A DNA stretch of 24,838 nt from a virus (IMGVR_UViG_3300032322_001976:1-24838); one strand, 5' to 3'. Numbered from the stretch's first letter, positions 14,661-21,989 are shown. The notes: a model not told the origin generated them from the sequence alone. Translations and numbers: made by a program.

Positions 14661-16157
14661 TCAGGCCGCCTTGAGGAAGCCCAGGAGATCAACGGAGCCG
14701 GGGGCGGCCATAGCTGCCAGGGCCAGGGATATGACCGTGTCGTCATGGGCGGATCCCCCTGCGCTGCGCTTGCCTTTGGCATCCCGGCGGAAGGCTCGAT
14801 GCTCATCCGCAATGATCCCGTCAGGGAAGGTCAGGTCGTTGTCCTCCATCATGTACAAAGTTCTGTCCGTTATCGCGTTCTTGATCGTGTCGGACATGTA
14901 GACGAGTTCGATCTTAGTGCCGGAGGATTGCAGAGCGAGTGCTTCTGCGATGATGATGCCCATAGAGTTCTTTTCTACAATTACTTCTGATGGGAGGAAG
15001 TTGTCGATAAGGTCTTTGACCTTCTGCAGGCTGTAAGGCGAGGAGCGGTTGTTCTCGCGGTACATCGCCGCTACGCGGTTGGGCTTTGAGGTAATGTCGA
15101 GAACCATCGCGGTGAAGTAGTCATCGCCGCCTCCGTTGGGGTCAACGCCCATGGCGTAGATGCGATTGGCCATGCCGCACTCGGAGAAAGAGCCCTTGGC
15201 ACAGGATTTGACCAGGCTGCTCGGGTAGATCGCCGATGCTGTTGAGCCGAACTTAAGCTCAAACTCAGCATCCCACTGGTTCTGCGTGAGCTTCTCCTGC
15301 TTGCGGTAGTTTTCCGCCCAATTTGGGTCCGCACCGTATTGAGGGTGCATGGAGTAATGGAGGGCGACCCGTGCCCAACCGTCCTCTCTGCCGACTTCGT
15401 CGAGCATCGCCTGGAGGCCAACGAAGTCGCGTCTCTCGACGTAGTCGTACCAGTCAGAGGGGAGACCCGTTGTCCATTTTTCTCCAAACCAGTTTGACTC
15501 CATCTCTGGAGTGGAGACTACGATCACTTTCCCGGCCTTACCGAGTTTCATGAGGGAGGGGTTTGCACCCTGGTAGATGTCAGCTACGCCTTCGATAAAG
15601 GCCGCTTCGTCGAGGAAGAGAACGGAACAGGCGGGGATACCACGACCGCCCCGACCTGTTGCAGGGAGGAAGTGGAGTGTTCCTCGGCCACGCCAGGAAA
15701 GGCGTGTGTCGCTGTTGGACAGCCAGGTGAGGGATTCGTTCTTGAGAGACTCGACCATGAAGCGAACGCGCTTCGCTAGTTCCTGGGAGTCTTTCTGGGT
15801 CTTTGAGATGATTACAGCTGTGAAGCCGGGTTCGGTTAATGCCCTATTGGCGAGATAGTTACAGATAACTTCGGATATACCAATCTGCCGGGACTTGAGG
15901 ACTTGTACCCGCCGTGATCGGTGAAGGATCTGGACGAAGTCCTTCTGGAATTGATACGGATTGAATGGCTCAACCGATGCACCATCATCGTCACCGGTCT
16001 GGATCCAGGTGAGCGGGGCGAACTCCTGCCAGTTTTCAACTGAAGGGAGCGACGTCACCAGCTTTGAGCTGGCATGGAGCATCGCCGCAGCTTCCCTCAG
16101 CTCGGTCTCTTTCTCAAGCCGCGCTAGTCGAGTGCGAAGTGAAGCACCGTACTTCAC
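14661..16157 (-). CDS. terL: Terminase large subunit
   Basis: A 498-residue packaging motor from GTG 16157, which overlaps the small-subunit stop as TAGTG. The ATPase domain has a variant Walker A at 88-95 ('KSRQIGIS'), Walker B 'VLFLDEAA' with Asp183 and Glu184, and coupling motif 'VVSTPE' (214-217). The Walker A lacks the usual Lys before the final Ser; Lys88 may substitute, as in several phage terminases. The RNase H-like nuclease domain shows Asp339 ('MGVDPNGG'), Glu395 ('VIVEKNSMG') and Asp472/473 ('AHDDT'). It cuts concatemeric DNA and pumps it through the portal. Full length. Confidence 0.92.
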   Translation of the reverse strand: MKYGASLRTRLARLEKETELREAAAMLHASSKLVTSLPSVENWQEFAPLTWIQTGDDDGASVEPFNPYQFQKDFVQILHRSRRVQVLKSRQIGISEVICNYLANRALTEPGFTAVIISKTQKDSQELAKRVRFMVESLKNESLTWLSNSDTRLSWRGRGTLHFLPATGRGGRGIPACSVLFLDEAAFIEGVADIYQGANPSLMKLGKAGKVIVVSTPEMESNWFGEKWTTGLPSDWYDYVERRDFVGLQAMLDEVGREDGWARVALHYSMHPQYGADPNWAENYRKQEKLTQNQWDAEFELKFGSTASAIYPSSLVKSCAKGSFSECGMANRIYAMGVDPNGGGDDYFTAMVLDITSKPNRVAAMYRENNRSSPYSLQKVKDLIDNFLPSEVIVEKNSMGIIIAEALALQSSGTKIELVYMSDTIKNAITDRTLYMMEDNDLTFPDGIIADEHRAFRRDAKGKRSAGGSAHDDTVISLALAAMAAPGSVDLLGFLKAA

Positions 16158-16654
16158 TAGATGTCAACTACTGCGAATGGTGTCTCATCCCCACCGTCAT
16201 TCTCATTTTCCGCAGCTTCTAGTTGGTGGAAGCCTGCGGCAGCGGCGTTTGTTGCTGCCCCTGAAAGGAGCATGAGCCTCCGCTCCAAACGGGCGATGGT
16301 GACCTCCATCTCCCTCTGTTCCTGGTAAGCATTGGCGGAGTCCATGATGACCTTCGCGGCCCGGATGCGATCAGCGTCTTCCGATGTCGGGCTGTTCATG
16401 ATGGTCTGGAGGACGTGAAGGCATGCAGGAACAAGGCCGACACCTTGAGTTCCTGTCATGTCTGTCCGCTCTTGGAGCTTGCGGTTGACCACAGACATGA
16501 ACTGGGGTGTGTGCCTCCAGCTCCAGAGCGTTTTATTGGTCACTCCCGCCGCCTTGGCTGCATCTGTCATCGTCTTCCCTGAGACGATGGCGTCCGCCGC
16601 GATGACCTGTTTGACGGTTAAGCCGTCTGCATTAACGGGAATCTGGGCGACCAC
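16157..16654 (-). CDS. terS: Terminase small subunit
   Basis: A 165-residue protein from GTG 16654. Residues 12-50 form a helix-turn-helix ('VSGKTMTDAAKAAGVTNKTL', then 'WSWRHTPQF'), the DNA-recognition domain of small terminases. A long helical region follows (about 60-135), probably the oligomerisation domain, and an acidic Asp/Glu-rich tail. Immediate overlap with the large subunit confirms the assignment. It recognises the packaging site, probably near this gene. The upstream gap carries direct repeats that may be relevant. Confidence 0.85.
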   Translation of the reverse strand: MVAQIPVNADGLTVKQVIAADAIVSGKTMTDAAKAAGVTNKTLWSWRHTPQFMSVVNRKLQERTDMTGTQGVGLVPACLHVLQTIMNSPTSEDADRIRAAKVIMDSANAYQEQREMEVTIARLERRLMLLSGAATNAAAAGFHQLEAAENENDGGDETPFAVVDI

Positions 16655-16863
16655 TTGTGGAAAGGTTAGAGCGCGTTGAGACTGGTATGAGTCTACCTGA
16701 GATTACCTATTTGTGAATGGGTTGGAGGGGGAGAGGGTTGGGGAGGCTGTCGGGCTCGGGGGAAAGGTTTCTGCCGGGGCCCCTGGCCTAGGTCGGGCCT
16801 AGGTGCTATCAGGTTCCGTTGTGCGCATGTGATTTGTGTTTGCGAATGTTAGTGTGGCTATCC
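16655..16863. other. Intergenic gap before the terminase genes
   Basis: About 209 bases hold no supported gene. The stretch is purine-rich on the plus strand with several G-runs, contains one CTCGGGG motif near 16755, a self-complementary GGGGCCCC block near 16777, and the direct repeat at 16784-16804. It is the most likely place for a promoter of the late genes or for a packaging site. I see no convincing -35/-10 pair. Confidence 0.4.
16784..16804. repeat. Two 11-bp direct repeats containing CCTAGG
   Basis: GGCCTAGGT occurs at 16785-16793 and 16796-16804, giving a period of 11 bp, about one helical turn. Each copy carries the palindrome CCTAGG. The pair looks like a tandem operator or terminase binding site upstream of the small-subunit gene. 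Confidence 0.6.
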
Positions 16864-17250
16864 CTATTCTTGTATAGGTGGGACAATGTCTATAGAGGTT
16901 GGGAGCTGGGGGTCCGGTCTTGAGGCTTTGACGTAGTCCATCCAAGGGGCATGTTTTTGAATCGCCGCTTTCGGTGTGTTAGGGCGAATACGTTGTGACA
17001 TTAACTTAAACAAAGCCTCTAATACTTGGATCACACTCAGCTCAGGGTCGGGGAATGCCGATTGCACGTAGCCCATATCTATGCGAATTGTCATCCCGGT
17101 AGGTCTATAAATCGGGTTTTGACTGACCTCAAACCGTAAGATGTAGTTGTGTATGTCTTGGCGGGAAACGGATAATCTGGCTAGCGGGAAGTGGTGTTTG
17201 ACCTCATAGGCCATCCGAAACGGTAGAAAGTGCGGGAGCGCTTTAGTCAT
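16864..17250 (-). CDS. Hypothetical protein
   Basis: A 128-residue protein from ATG 17250, the last gene of the accessory block before the terminase genes. It has a mix of short strands and helices ('LARLSVSRQDIHNYILRFEV', 'MTIRIDMGYVQSAFPDPELS', 'VLEALFKLMSQRI'), no cysteines and no membrane segment. I do not recognise a family. Balanced composition and length support a real gene. Confidence 0.55.
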   Translation of the reverse strand: MTKALPHFLPFRMAYEVKHHFPLARLSVSRQDIHNYILRFEVSQNPIYRPTGMTIRIDMGYVQSAFPDPELSVIQVLEALFKLMSQRIRPNTPKAAIQKHAPWMDYVKASRPDPQLPTSIDIVPPIQE

Positions 17251-17281
17251 AACTGATTGTGCGAGGGCTGACTGATGTTGA

Positions 17282-17575
17282 CTAGAGGTTAACTACGGGG
17301 CGCGATGTGCTATCCGGTGCGGTTGTGTCAATCCTATTTCCAACAGTTCTGAGATAATCATTGAGTTCCTCCCAAATACCAAGATCTATGGCTTCGCTTA
17401 TGGTCAAGGGGCTGCAACAAGCCCCGCATGGCGGACTAATGTGACAGCTACAGCCTCCTCTAAGGCTGATCAATTCACGATACAAGGCTTGGTCATTTGC
17501 AACTCTTTCATCTAGTTCGTCTAGCTGCTCTTCAGCGAGAGCTGCGGCGCGGGCTTCTTCAGTGGGGGGTTTCAT
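17282..17575 (-). CDS. Small cysteine-rich hypothetical protein
   Basis: A 97-residue protein from ATG 17575, overlapping the upstream stop as ATGA. The N-terminal half is acidic and helical ('EEQLDELDERVANDQALYRE'). Residues 41-55 carry a dense cluster, 'GGCSCHISPPCGACCSPLT', that could bind one zinc ion or an iron-sulfur cluster. Similar C-x-C-H ... P-P-C-x-x-C clusters occur in small phage proteins of unknown role. The function is unknown. Confidence 0.6.
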   Translation of the reverse strand: MKPPTEEARAAALAEEQLDELDERVANDQALYRELISLRGGCSCHISPPCGACCSPLTISEAIDLGIWEELNDYLRTVGNRIDTTAPDSTSRPVVNL

Positions 17576-17949
17576 GGTAGAAAGTCTTCCCGGATAATCT
17601 GGGGCGGCGGGAATTGTGGTTTGGAGATGATGTCGGGCTTCGGCGTAGTAGGGCCACTGCTGTAGCCGTCACCGCTCCGCCTGAACTTCAGTGGACGTTC
17701 TTCGCTGCTGTTAGGGGCGGTGTTTTCGTGATTAAAGCTGCGGCCCTGGTCAGATCGCCGTAACTTCAGTGGTGGCTCGCCAGCGGGGCGGTTAATGTTT
17801 TCGTGGCTGAAGCTCCGCCGCCAATCAGGGCTAAAGCGACCACCGTAACTGCCTTGGGACGGTCGGTGGCTTCCCTTGGCGTTCCAGCCAGCCCAGTACG
17901 ACAGCAGAGCGATAATGCCGCCGATGAGTGCGTAGAGTTCTTTACTCAC
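17572..17949 (-). CDS. Membrane-anchored protein with internal repeats
   Basis: A 125-residue protein from GTG 17949, overlapping the upstream stop as GTGA. One N-terminal membrane segment ('LYALIGGIIALLSYWAGW', 5-22) is followed by a soluble, Arg/Ser/Pro-rich tail. The tail holds two 25-residue repeats: 'RSFSHEN ... LKLRRS' (45-66) and 'RSFNHEN ... LKFRRS' (70-92). The DNA is also recognisably duplicated there. The end is Pro-rich. It looks like a tethered, disordered tail that could bind nucleic acid or a protein at the membrane. The function is unknown. Confidence 0.55.
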   Translation of the reverse strand: MSKELYALIGGIIALLSYWAGWNAKGSHRPSQGSYGGRFSPDWRRSFSHENINRPAGEPPLKLRRSDQGRSFNHENTAPNSSEERPLKFRRSGDGYSSGPTTPKPDIISKPQFPPPQIIREDFLP

Positions 17950-18209
17950 GCCACCACCCCCGCCGTGTAGATCCGGCCACCGACATAGGGTGGATCGAGT
18001 CGCGCTTTAATTTGTCGCCCGCGAGCGCGGCGGGCTCGACGCTTGCGCCCGATCGGTGAGTCTGTGCGTAGGGTCAAGGGACGCCACTTCGGGCTGAGAT
18101 TGCTGTAGACCCTGTTGAGTTCACTCTTAATAACTGCGGCAAACTGTTCGCCGAACGTGCTCATGATTCTGTAGAAGGGGTGATGGGTGATGGGGTGTTG
18201 ACTAGGCAT
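17946..18209 (-). CDS. Small basic hypothetical protein
   Basis: An 87-residue protein. The start at ATG 18209 is preferred because GGAG lies five bases upstream and the ATG overlaps the previous stop as TAATG. An in-frame ATG at 18164 lacks such a site. The middle is helical ('FGEQFAAVIKSELNRVY') and residues about 54-68 are almost all Arg/Lys ('RKRRARRARGRQIKAR'), suggesting nucleic acid binding. No family is recognised. Confidence 0.55.
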   Translation of the reverse strand: MPSQHPITHHPFYRIMSTFGEQFAAVIKSELNRVYSNLSPKWRPLTLRTDSPIGRKRRARRARGRQIKARLDPPYVGGRIYTAGVVA

Positions 18210-18430
18210 TAGTTCTCCTCTCTAGTGGTCTCAGTCGGCGGCAGTACGCGCTTCAGCATTTGTGTGTACTCGTCGGACTGCCAATAGTGATGATCCCAGC
18301 CACACATGATTGCGTTGGCAAACCAGGAGATCATGGTCTGCTCGTCAACCGTGCCACCCGTAATTCGCATGAACTCAGCGGCCCATGCCCGTGCGTCCAT
18401 CGTGCGGACTAGGTTAATGTCTTCAGCCAT
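18209..18430 (-). CDS. Small hypothetical phage protein
   Basis: A 73-residue acidic protein from ATG 18430, with AGAGGA about ten bases upstream. It contains 'TMDARAWAAEFMRITGG' and 'MISWFANAIMCGWDHHYWQ', a pattern I associate with a widespread small phage family whose function is unknown. It overlaps the next gene by TAATG. Likely a real early gene. The role is not inferable. Confidence 0.65.
   Translation of the reverse strand: MAEDINLVRTMDARAWAAEFMRITGGTVDEQTMISWFANAIMCGWDHHYWQSDEYTQMLKRVLPPTETTREEN
18215..18218 (-). promoter_or_regulatory. Ribosome binding site deciding the 18209 start
   Basis: GGAG on the minus strand lies five bases before ATG 18209, within AGAGAGGAGAAC. It supports the longer start of the basic protein over the internal ATG at 18164. 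Confidence 0.6.
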
Positions 18431-18442
18431 TAGTGTGTTCCT

Positions 18443-18616
18443 CTACAGCTTGACTTCAATTCTGATTACATAGCTAGTGAGAGACCCCATCCTGAACACG
18501 TTGTCGATGTTTATACCATCGACAGCTAGACCTGTGTCTTTGCCGAACTGAGTGAGCAGCGTTGAGATCTGGTCTTGAAGTTGCTGCTTAGCGGATTGGA
18601 TGTCTTTGATGTCCAT
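18443..18616 (-). CDS. Short hypothetical protein (57 residues)
   Basis: A complete frame from ATG 18616 to TAG 18443. The N-terminal helix ('DIQSAKQQLQDQISTLLTQF') is followed by a small strand region ('TSYVIRIEVKL'). It fills the gap between its neighbours, with four bases from the upstream stop, and the amphipathic pattern and balanced composition look coding. I associate this layout with small phage proteins of unknown role. Confidence 0.6.
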   Translation of the reverse strand: MDIKDIQSAKQQLQDQISTLLTQFGKDTGLAVDGINIDNVFRMGSLTSYVIRIEVKL

Positions 18617-18620
18617 GGTT

Positions 18621-19280
18621 TTAGTGTGTTGCTCTAGTGTTGTTGGCGGGTGCGGGCATCGGTAGCGCCCAGTAGGGCAGGGAGCACGTCATTGACGGTG
18701 CGTCCTCGGGGCGACAAAGCCGCCATGACGGAATGAACTCAGCATCGCCTGGATGGCCCATCCAACACCTTCCCTCGGCATCTAACCACCCCTCACGCTC
18801 CCAAGGCCGCTCGCTTACCGGCACCGGCTGAATGGTGGGGGTGAGCGAGCGGGCTAGGACGGCGCGGGCGTAGGCGATCAGCTCTTCGCCATTAGCCTCA
18901 AGTTCTTTGCTGTCAACGCGGATGTGGACATAGCCAAGCGCATTAGAGGCCATTTCCAGCAGCTCCTCATTCGTCACCGCCACCGGCTGGATGGCGAGTG
19001 CGCCCCAACGTGCGAGGGCAAATCGAGTCCATTCGACGCACTCCACAAGCGCTATGCCATGTAGCGAAACGTACGAGCGACCATAGCGATCGCTGTACCA
19101 ACTACGGAACTTATCGTCATAATCCGTAGGCGCCACCGGCTCGGGCTGGACATCCAGGGCGGTGCGGGCGTTGTCAATAGCTGCTTCAAAATCGCCCTCA
19201 GCAGCGGCGGCGTCATGCGACACCGCGTCGGACGCGAGAACAATGTCAGCACACAGTGTGCGGAAGTCGGGCTTGCTCAT
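18621..19280 (-). CDS. Hypothetical protein with DUF551-like C-terminus
   Basis: A 219-residue protein from ATG 19280, overlapping the upstream stop as ATGA. It is modular, with Pro-rich joints ('PEPVAPTDY', 'IQPVAVTNEE', 'IQPVPVSERP') separating segments. The third segment, 'RPWEREGWLDAEGRCWMGH' plus 'SWRLCRPEDA' and 'SLPYWALPMP', recalls the short Trp-rich DUF551-like domain seen at the ends of many phage and cyanobacterial proteins. The middle segment ('YVSLHGIALVECVEWTRFAL') is helical. The function is unknown. Confidence 0.6.
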   Translation of the reverse strand: MSKPDFRTLCADIVLASDAVSHDAAAAEGDFEAAIDNARTALDVQPEPVAPTDYDDKFRSWYSDRYGRSYVSLHGIALVECVEWTRFALARWGALAIQPVAVTNEELLEMASNALGYVHIRVDSKELEANGEELIAYARAVLARSLTPTIQPVPVSERPWEREGWLDAEGRCWMGHPGDAEFIPSWRLCRPEDAPSMTCSLPYWALPMPAPANNTRATH

Positions 19281-19615
19281 GATTCAACTTCGGGGAACGT
19301 TTTTAGAGCGTAATTGCATTTATATTCGCAATCTGTATTGGGCCAGTATTCACCTGCTTCATCGCAACCGTCCTCGCCAATTTCGCCCGCTGGCCAAACT
19401 ACATCTACTTCTGCAGCGCGATGGGTAACCATGAACGCAAAAACGCTGGTTACTTCCTCAAGCCATTCGCTCTCGTCGAGATACGCTTTGATCGTTTTCT
19501 CGGCTGCTTCGTCGCGCTCTTTGGCGCTTTTGTAAAACGTGATTCCATCGCCCTCAGGGTCGTAAAGACCGTAAAGATGGGTGGCGCTTGGTGTGTGGCG
19601 AATGTCGTTGCTCAT
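19277..19615 (-). CDS. Acidic hypothetical protein
   Basis: A 112-residue, strongly acidic protein from ATG 19615. It has 'ITFYKSAKERDEAAEKTI', 'SEWLEEVTSVFAFMVTHRAA' and a cysteine-containing C-terminal part ('EDGCDEAGEYWPNTDCEYKC'). I recall similar acidic proteins in cyanophage accessory regions. An acidic, DNA-mimic-like role is conceivable but unsupported. No catalytic motif is visible. Confidence 0.6.
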   Translation of the reverse strand: MSNDIRHTPSATHLYGLYDPEGDGITFYKSAKERDEAAEKTIKAYLDESEWLEEVTSVFAFMVTHRAAEVDVVWPAGEIGEDGCDEAGEYWPNTDCEYKCNYALKTFPEVES

Positions 19616-19645
19616 GATTCATAGGGGATAGTGGGGTCTTGTTGC

Positions 19646-19894
19646 TCATTCCACGGGTTGGCGCTGGGTTAGGGCGGCAGCGTGTGAACAGCCAGCAAGG
19701 AAGGCTTCGCGTAGCGCCCAGCCGTACCAGGCGCAAATGCCATCAGGCACGGTCTTAATGTCGGCTGTGTGAAGTACCCGATCGACATCGGCGTAGGCGG
19801 CCTTCACTTCTGGATGGAGGTCGTTTTTCATGGCCCTTGCTGAGTGCTCGGGGGTGATGTCGCTGTTGGCGCTCATGGGGGTGGGGTCAGGCAT
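19646..19894 (-). CDS. Small hypothetical protein
   Basis: An 82-residue protein starting at ATG 19894, three bases after the previous stop. An in-frame ATG at 19876 is equally possible. The C-terminal two thirds contain 'VKAAYADVDRVLHTAD', 'ICAWYGWALREAFLAGCSHA', a helical pattern that recurs in small cyanobacterial phage proteins. It has no membrane segment. The function is unknown. Confidence 0.55.
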   Translation of the reverse strand: MPDPTPMSANSDITPEHSARAMKNDLHPEVKAAYADVDRVLHTADIKTVPDGICAWYGWALREAFLAGCSHAAALTQRQPVE

Positions 19895-19897
19895 GGG

Positions 19898-20257
19898 TCA
19901 ATCAGCCAGCTCGGGTTGGGGTGTGGGCCAGCGCCTCCTGTGAAGGTCTAATGCCGTTTCCATCGTGGGGTGACGCTGCCAGGTGATGCCTTTCCTAGCG
20001 TGGCGTCTATGCAGAACCACGCCCGTGCGCCCCGGCCCGCCATTGGTCAGCTCGGCCCGCACACAGCGGTCATGAGCAAGTAACACTAGCGTCGTAAGTA
20101 GATCGAAGTCGAACGTACTTAGGGCGCAGCTATTGACGGAAACTTTGATCCCGCTGCCGAATGGCTTCACTGTTGGTACATGGTGTGCGCCGGACAGCCA
20201 ATCACACAGCATCTCGTAGCAGTAGCACTGATCTTCGGTCATCCACTGATAAGTCAT
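19898..20257 (-). CDS. Hypothetical protein
   Basis: A 119-residue protein from ATG 20257, which overlaps the previous stop as ATGA. A longer frame begins at 20368 but would overlap the neighbour by over 100 bases and adds an Arg-rich low-complexity segment, so it is rejected. It contains 'MTEDQCYCYEMLCDWLSG', 'DFDLLTTLVLLAHDRCVRAE' and a Arg/His-rich end ('VVLHRRHARKGITWQRHP'). The mixed strand/helix pattern suggests a small globular protein. No family is recognised. Confidence 0.55.
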   Translation of the reverse strand: MTYQWMTEDQCYCYEMLCDWLSGAHHVPTVKPFGSGIKVSVNSCALSTFDFDLLTTLVLLAHDRCVRAELTNGGPGRTGVVLHRRHARKGITWQRHPTMETALDLHRRRWPTPQPELAD

Positions 20258-20493
20258 GAGTTGGCCTCCCGCTCCATCAGCGAGCCGGCGGGGGCTGATG
20301 GAGCGGGTGGGGGCTCGGTGAATTGGACCCAGGCGACTGGTACCCCTTCCACCTGACCATCGGGCCATTCGACGATGGCTGTGGAGTAGACCCCAGGACC
20401 GCCATCAAACTCTTCGTAGTCAGACCCGAAGCAGTGGAATGTCGCTTCACCGGAACGGCCTGTTTTGCGAGTGATAAGAACGGGGCGGGTCAT
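20254..20493 (-). CDS. Small hypothetical protein
   Basis: A 79-residue protein from ATG 20493. It begins 'MTRPVLITRKTGRSGEATFH' and continues with 'DGGPGVYSTAIVEWPDGQVE' and 'VPVAWVQF', a beta-rich SH3-like pattern I associate with small phage and cyanobacterial proteins. The C-terminus is Pro/Ala-rich. Its stop overlaps the next start (ATGA). The function is unknown. Confidence 0.6.
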   Translation of the reverse strand: MTRPVLITRKTGRSGEATFHCFGSDYEEFDGGPGVYSTAIVEWPDGQVEGVPVAWVQFTEPPPAPSAPAGSLMEREANS

Positions 20494-20536
20494 GAATCCT
20501 CAGGTGCAGGAGGTAGGAAGTTAAACAAGACTAGAT

Positions 20537-20794
20537 TTAATGCCGTCGCTTGCTGCTCGTAGTAGGCGGGCCTACAAAGGCGATTGCGCGGGCTGTTCCT
20601 ATTCGGATAGGAGCGGTGGTTTCGGTGGTGCCTTCCTTCCTAACCCATTTGATGCTGTTAGGGGGAAGTTCCACTTCAACCGTCCACCACATGTGCTTGC
20701 AGCTTACGCATTTGTGCTGGCGGAGTTTTGATTCGATTGTGTCTGTACGGGATTGGGTGATTATGGAAAGTCCAGCACATTTAGAGCAGAGCAT
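20537..20794 (-). CDS. Zinc-ribbon protein, NrdR/Ogr-like
   Basis: An 85-residue protein from ATG 20794, starting inside the end of the upstream gene. Two paired cysteines, 'CSKC' (3-6) and 'CVSC' (29-32), separated by 'SIITQSRTDTIESKLRQHK', form a zinc ribbon like that of small regulators such as NrdR N-termini or Ogr. The following 'HMWWTVEVELPP' completes the ribbon. The tail is a Thr/Arg/Lys-rich extension. It may bind nucleic acid and regulate transcription. Target unknown. Confidence 0.65.
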   Translation of the reverse strand: MLCSKCAGLSIITQSRTDTIESKLRQHKCVSCKHMWWTVEVELPPNSIKWVRKEGTTETTAPIRIGTARAIAFVGPPTTSSKRRH

Positions 20795-21122
20795 TTGTTG
20801 TTTGAGTTAAACTCCTCGTAGCTGTGTGTACCTCTGGATTCAGCATTCTCTCACACTTGTAGAGTACGGCCTGAGCGGATTTAGCTTCTGTGCGAGCCCG
20901 CTCAAGGCGCTGTTCCGCATGACGCATAAGCACTGCATGAGCTTCTCCCCATGTGTCACAGTATTTGTGGGGGACAATTCTTGAAATCGACTCTTTAGCT
21001 TCACGCCTACCTTCTAGGTCCCAGACGGTCGACGCACTTTCACGGGAACATTCGACGCGGTTGATTCTTGGAGAAGCCGGTAAAGCTTTATACTTGATGA
21101 TCGGGGAGGTGGGGTTGGTCAT
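20781..21122 (-). CDS. Hypothetical protein
   Basis: A 113-residue protein from ATG 21122. The N-terminal half has 'IIKYKALPASPRINRVECSR' and 'ASTVWDLEGRREAKESIS', a beta-hairpin-like pattern. The C-terminal half is a helix ('TWGEAHAVLMRHAEQRLERA'). I recall this arrangement in small phage proteins. It overlaps the zinc-ribbon gene by 14 bases, indicating tight coupling. The function is unknown. Confidence 0.6.
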   Translation of the reverse strand: MTNPTSPIIKYKALPASPRINRVECSRESASTVWDLEGRREAKESISRIVPHKYCDTWGEAHAVLMRHAEQRLERARTEAKSAQAVLYKCERMLNPEVHTATRSLTQTTNALL

Positions 21123-21162
21123 TAGTGATGGATTACGCGGAGGGTAGTGAGGATGGTAATAA

Positions 21163-21984
21163 TCATGGCGCGAGCCTCGCTTTACCCCAGCGGTTGGTCA
21201 TGTACCAACGAGCTACCTCAGGAGTCCATTTATGGAACTCAACCATGAGCAGTTCGCAGAGCGCCTGGATTTCAAGCTGGGCATCGAGCTTCGCTCGGAG
21301 ATCGAGGAAGTGCATGAGGGAGCGGAGGTTGAAGGAGACGACGAAGTTCTGCCGAAAATCGAAGGGTATTAGACTTCTTGCGTGTTCTTCAGCAAAACCT
21401 TGGCTTAGCTTTGTTGAGTAGACCTGTGCTAGGTAGACGCACAGGGCCTCATCGGCGTGAAGTCGGGTTTGCTCGTAAACATAGTCATTACCCTGACGAT
21501 CTTTGTATCGACCTACTGGTCTAAAGTAGACCAGATCGGAGATGTGCAAGCTATCAGGGTCATAGCCTTCATCCTCCGGGTTCATCCGCTTGAACCTATC
21601 CCCGGTATAACGGGATGACTGCACATCGAAGGAGACCGCAACGCGATGCGTCCGGGCTTGTTGCATCACGGAGTGAGGGAACCCCGCTGTCGCGATGGTG
21701 ATCTGGGGGTGTTCCAGGGGGCCGAAGTGACCCCGGCCTCCGGCGAGGAGGTGCTTGAGAAGGGCCTCGCCTGCTTCGGGCTCGGGGGGAGGAGTGTTGT
21801 CGATGACGGAGCCTTCGGAGTAGCACTGGTGCATAGCCATCCAGGCGATCTGGTTTGGTCTCTCAGTCGCCCCGAGGGTCCTCACTCGCAGCCTTGGGTC
21901 AGCTTTGAGGAGGCACTCCGGGGTGACTATGGGGTAGTCGGCGATTTGATCTGACTTCTCGGTTGCGGCGGGATTGGGTGTCAT
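21163..21984 (-). CDS. thyX: Flavin-dependent thymidylate synthase
   Basis: ThyX makes dTMP from dUMP using FAD and methylenetetrahydrofolate. The 273-residue start at ATG 21984 is chosen because it lies five bases after the previous stop; a longer frame (22068) would overlap that gene by 79 bases. The signature is at 111-126: 'RTHRVAVSFDVQSSRY'. It differs from the textbook R-H-R-x7-S form in the way cyanobacterial enzymes do. Also present are 'GHFGPLEH' (85-92) and 'NLRSLMHFLDLR' (219-230), which form flavin and nucleotide pockets. It boosts nucleotide supply for phage DNA synthesis. The enzyme looks intact. Confidence 0.92.
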   Translation of the reverse strand: MTPNPAATEKSDQIADYPIVTPECLLKADPRLRVRTLGATERPNQIAWMAMHQCYSEGSVIDNTPPPEPEAGEALLKHLLAGGRGHFGPLEHPQITIATAGFPHSVMQQARTHRVAVSFDVQSSRYTGDRFKRMNPEDEGYDPDSLHISDLVYFRPVGRYKDRQGNDYVYEQTRLHADEALCVYLAQVYSTKLSQGFAEEHARSLIPFDFRQNFVVSFNLRSLMHFLDLRAKLDAQLEIQALCELLMVEFHKWTPEVARWYMTNRWGKARLAP

Positions 21985-21989
21985 AGGAG

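Noticed and set aside
14501-14812. Minus-strand frame reading through the 20-bp repeats, with peptides such as 'WNIGTNLGKSG'
   Set aside because: Its first half is the shadow of the large terminase end and the rest is translated repeat DNA. It has no start of its own and no folded-domain pattern.
16655-16863. Sigma-70 type promoter before terS
   Set aside because: I found TAATCT-like elements but no correctly spaced partner, so I do not claim a promoter.
19085-19094. HIP1-rich cyanobacterial signature
   Set aside because: Only one GCGATCGC was found by eye in the window, so the octamer is not enriched.
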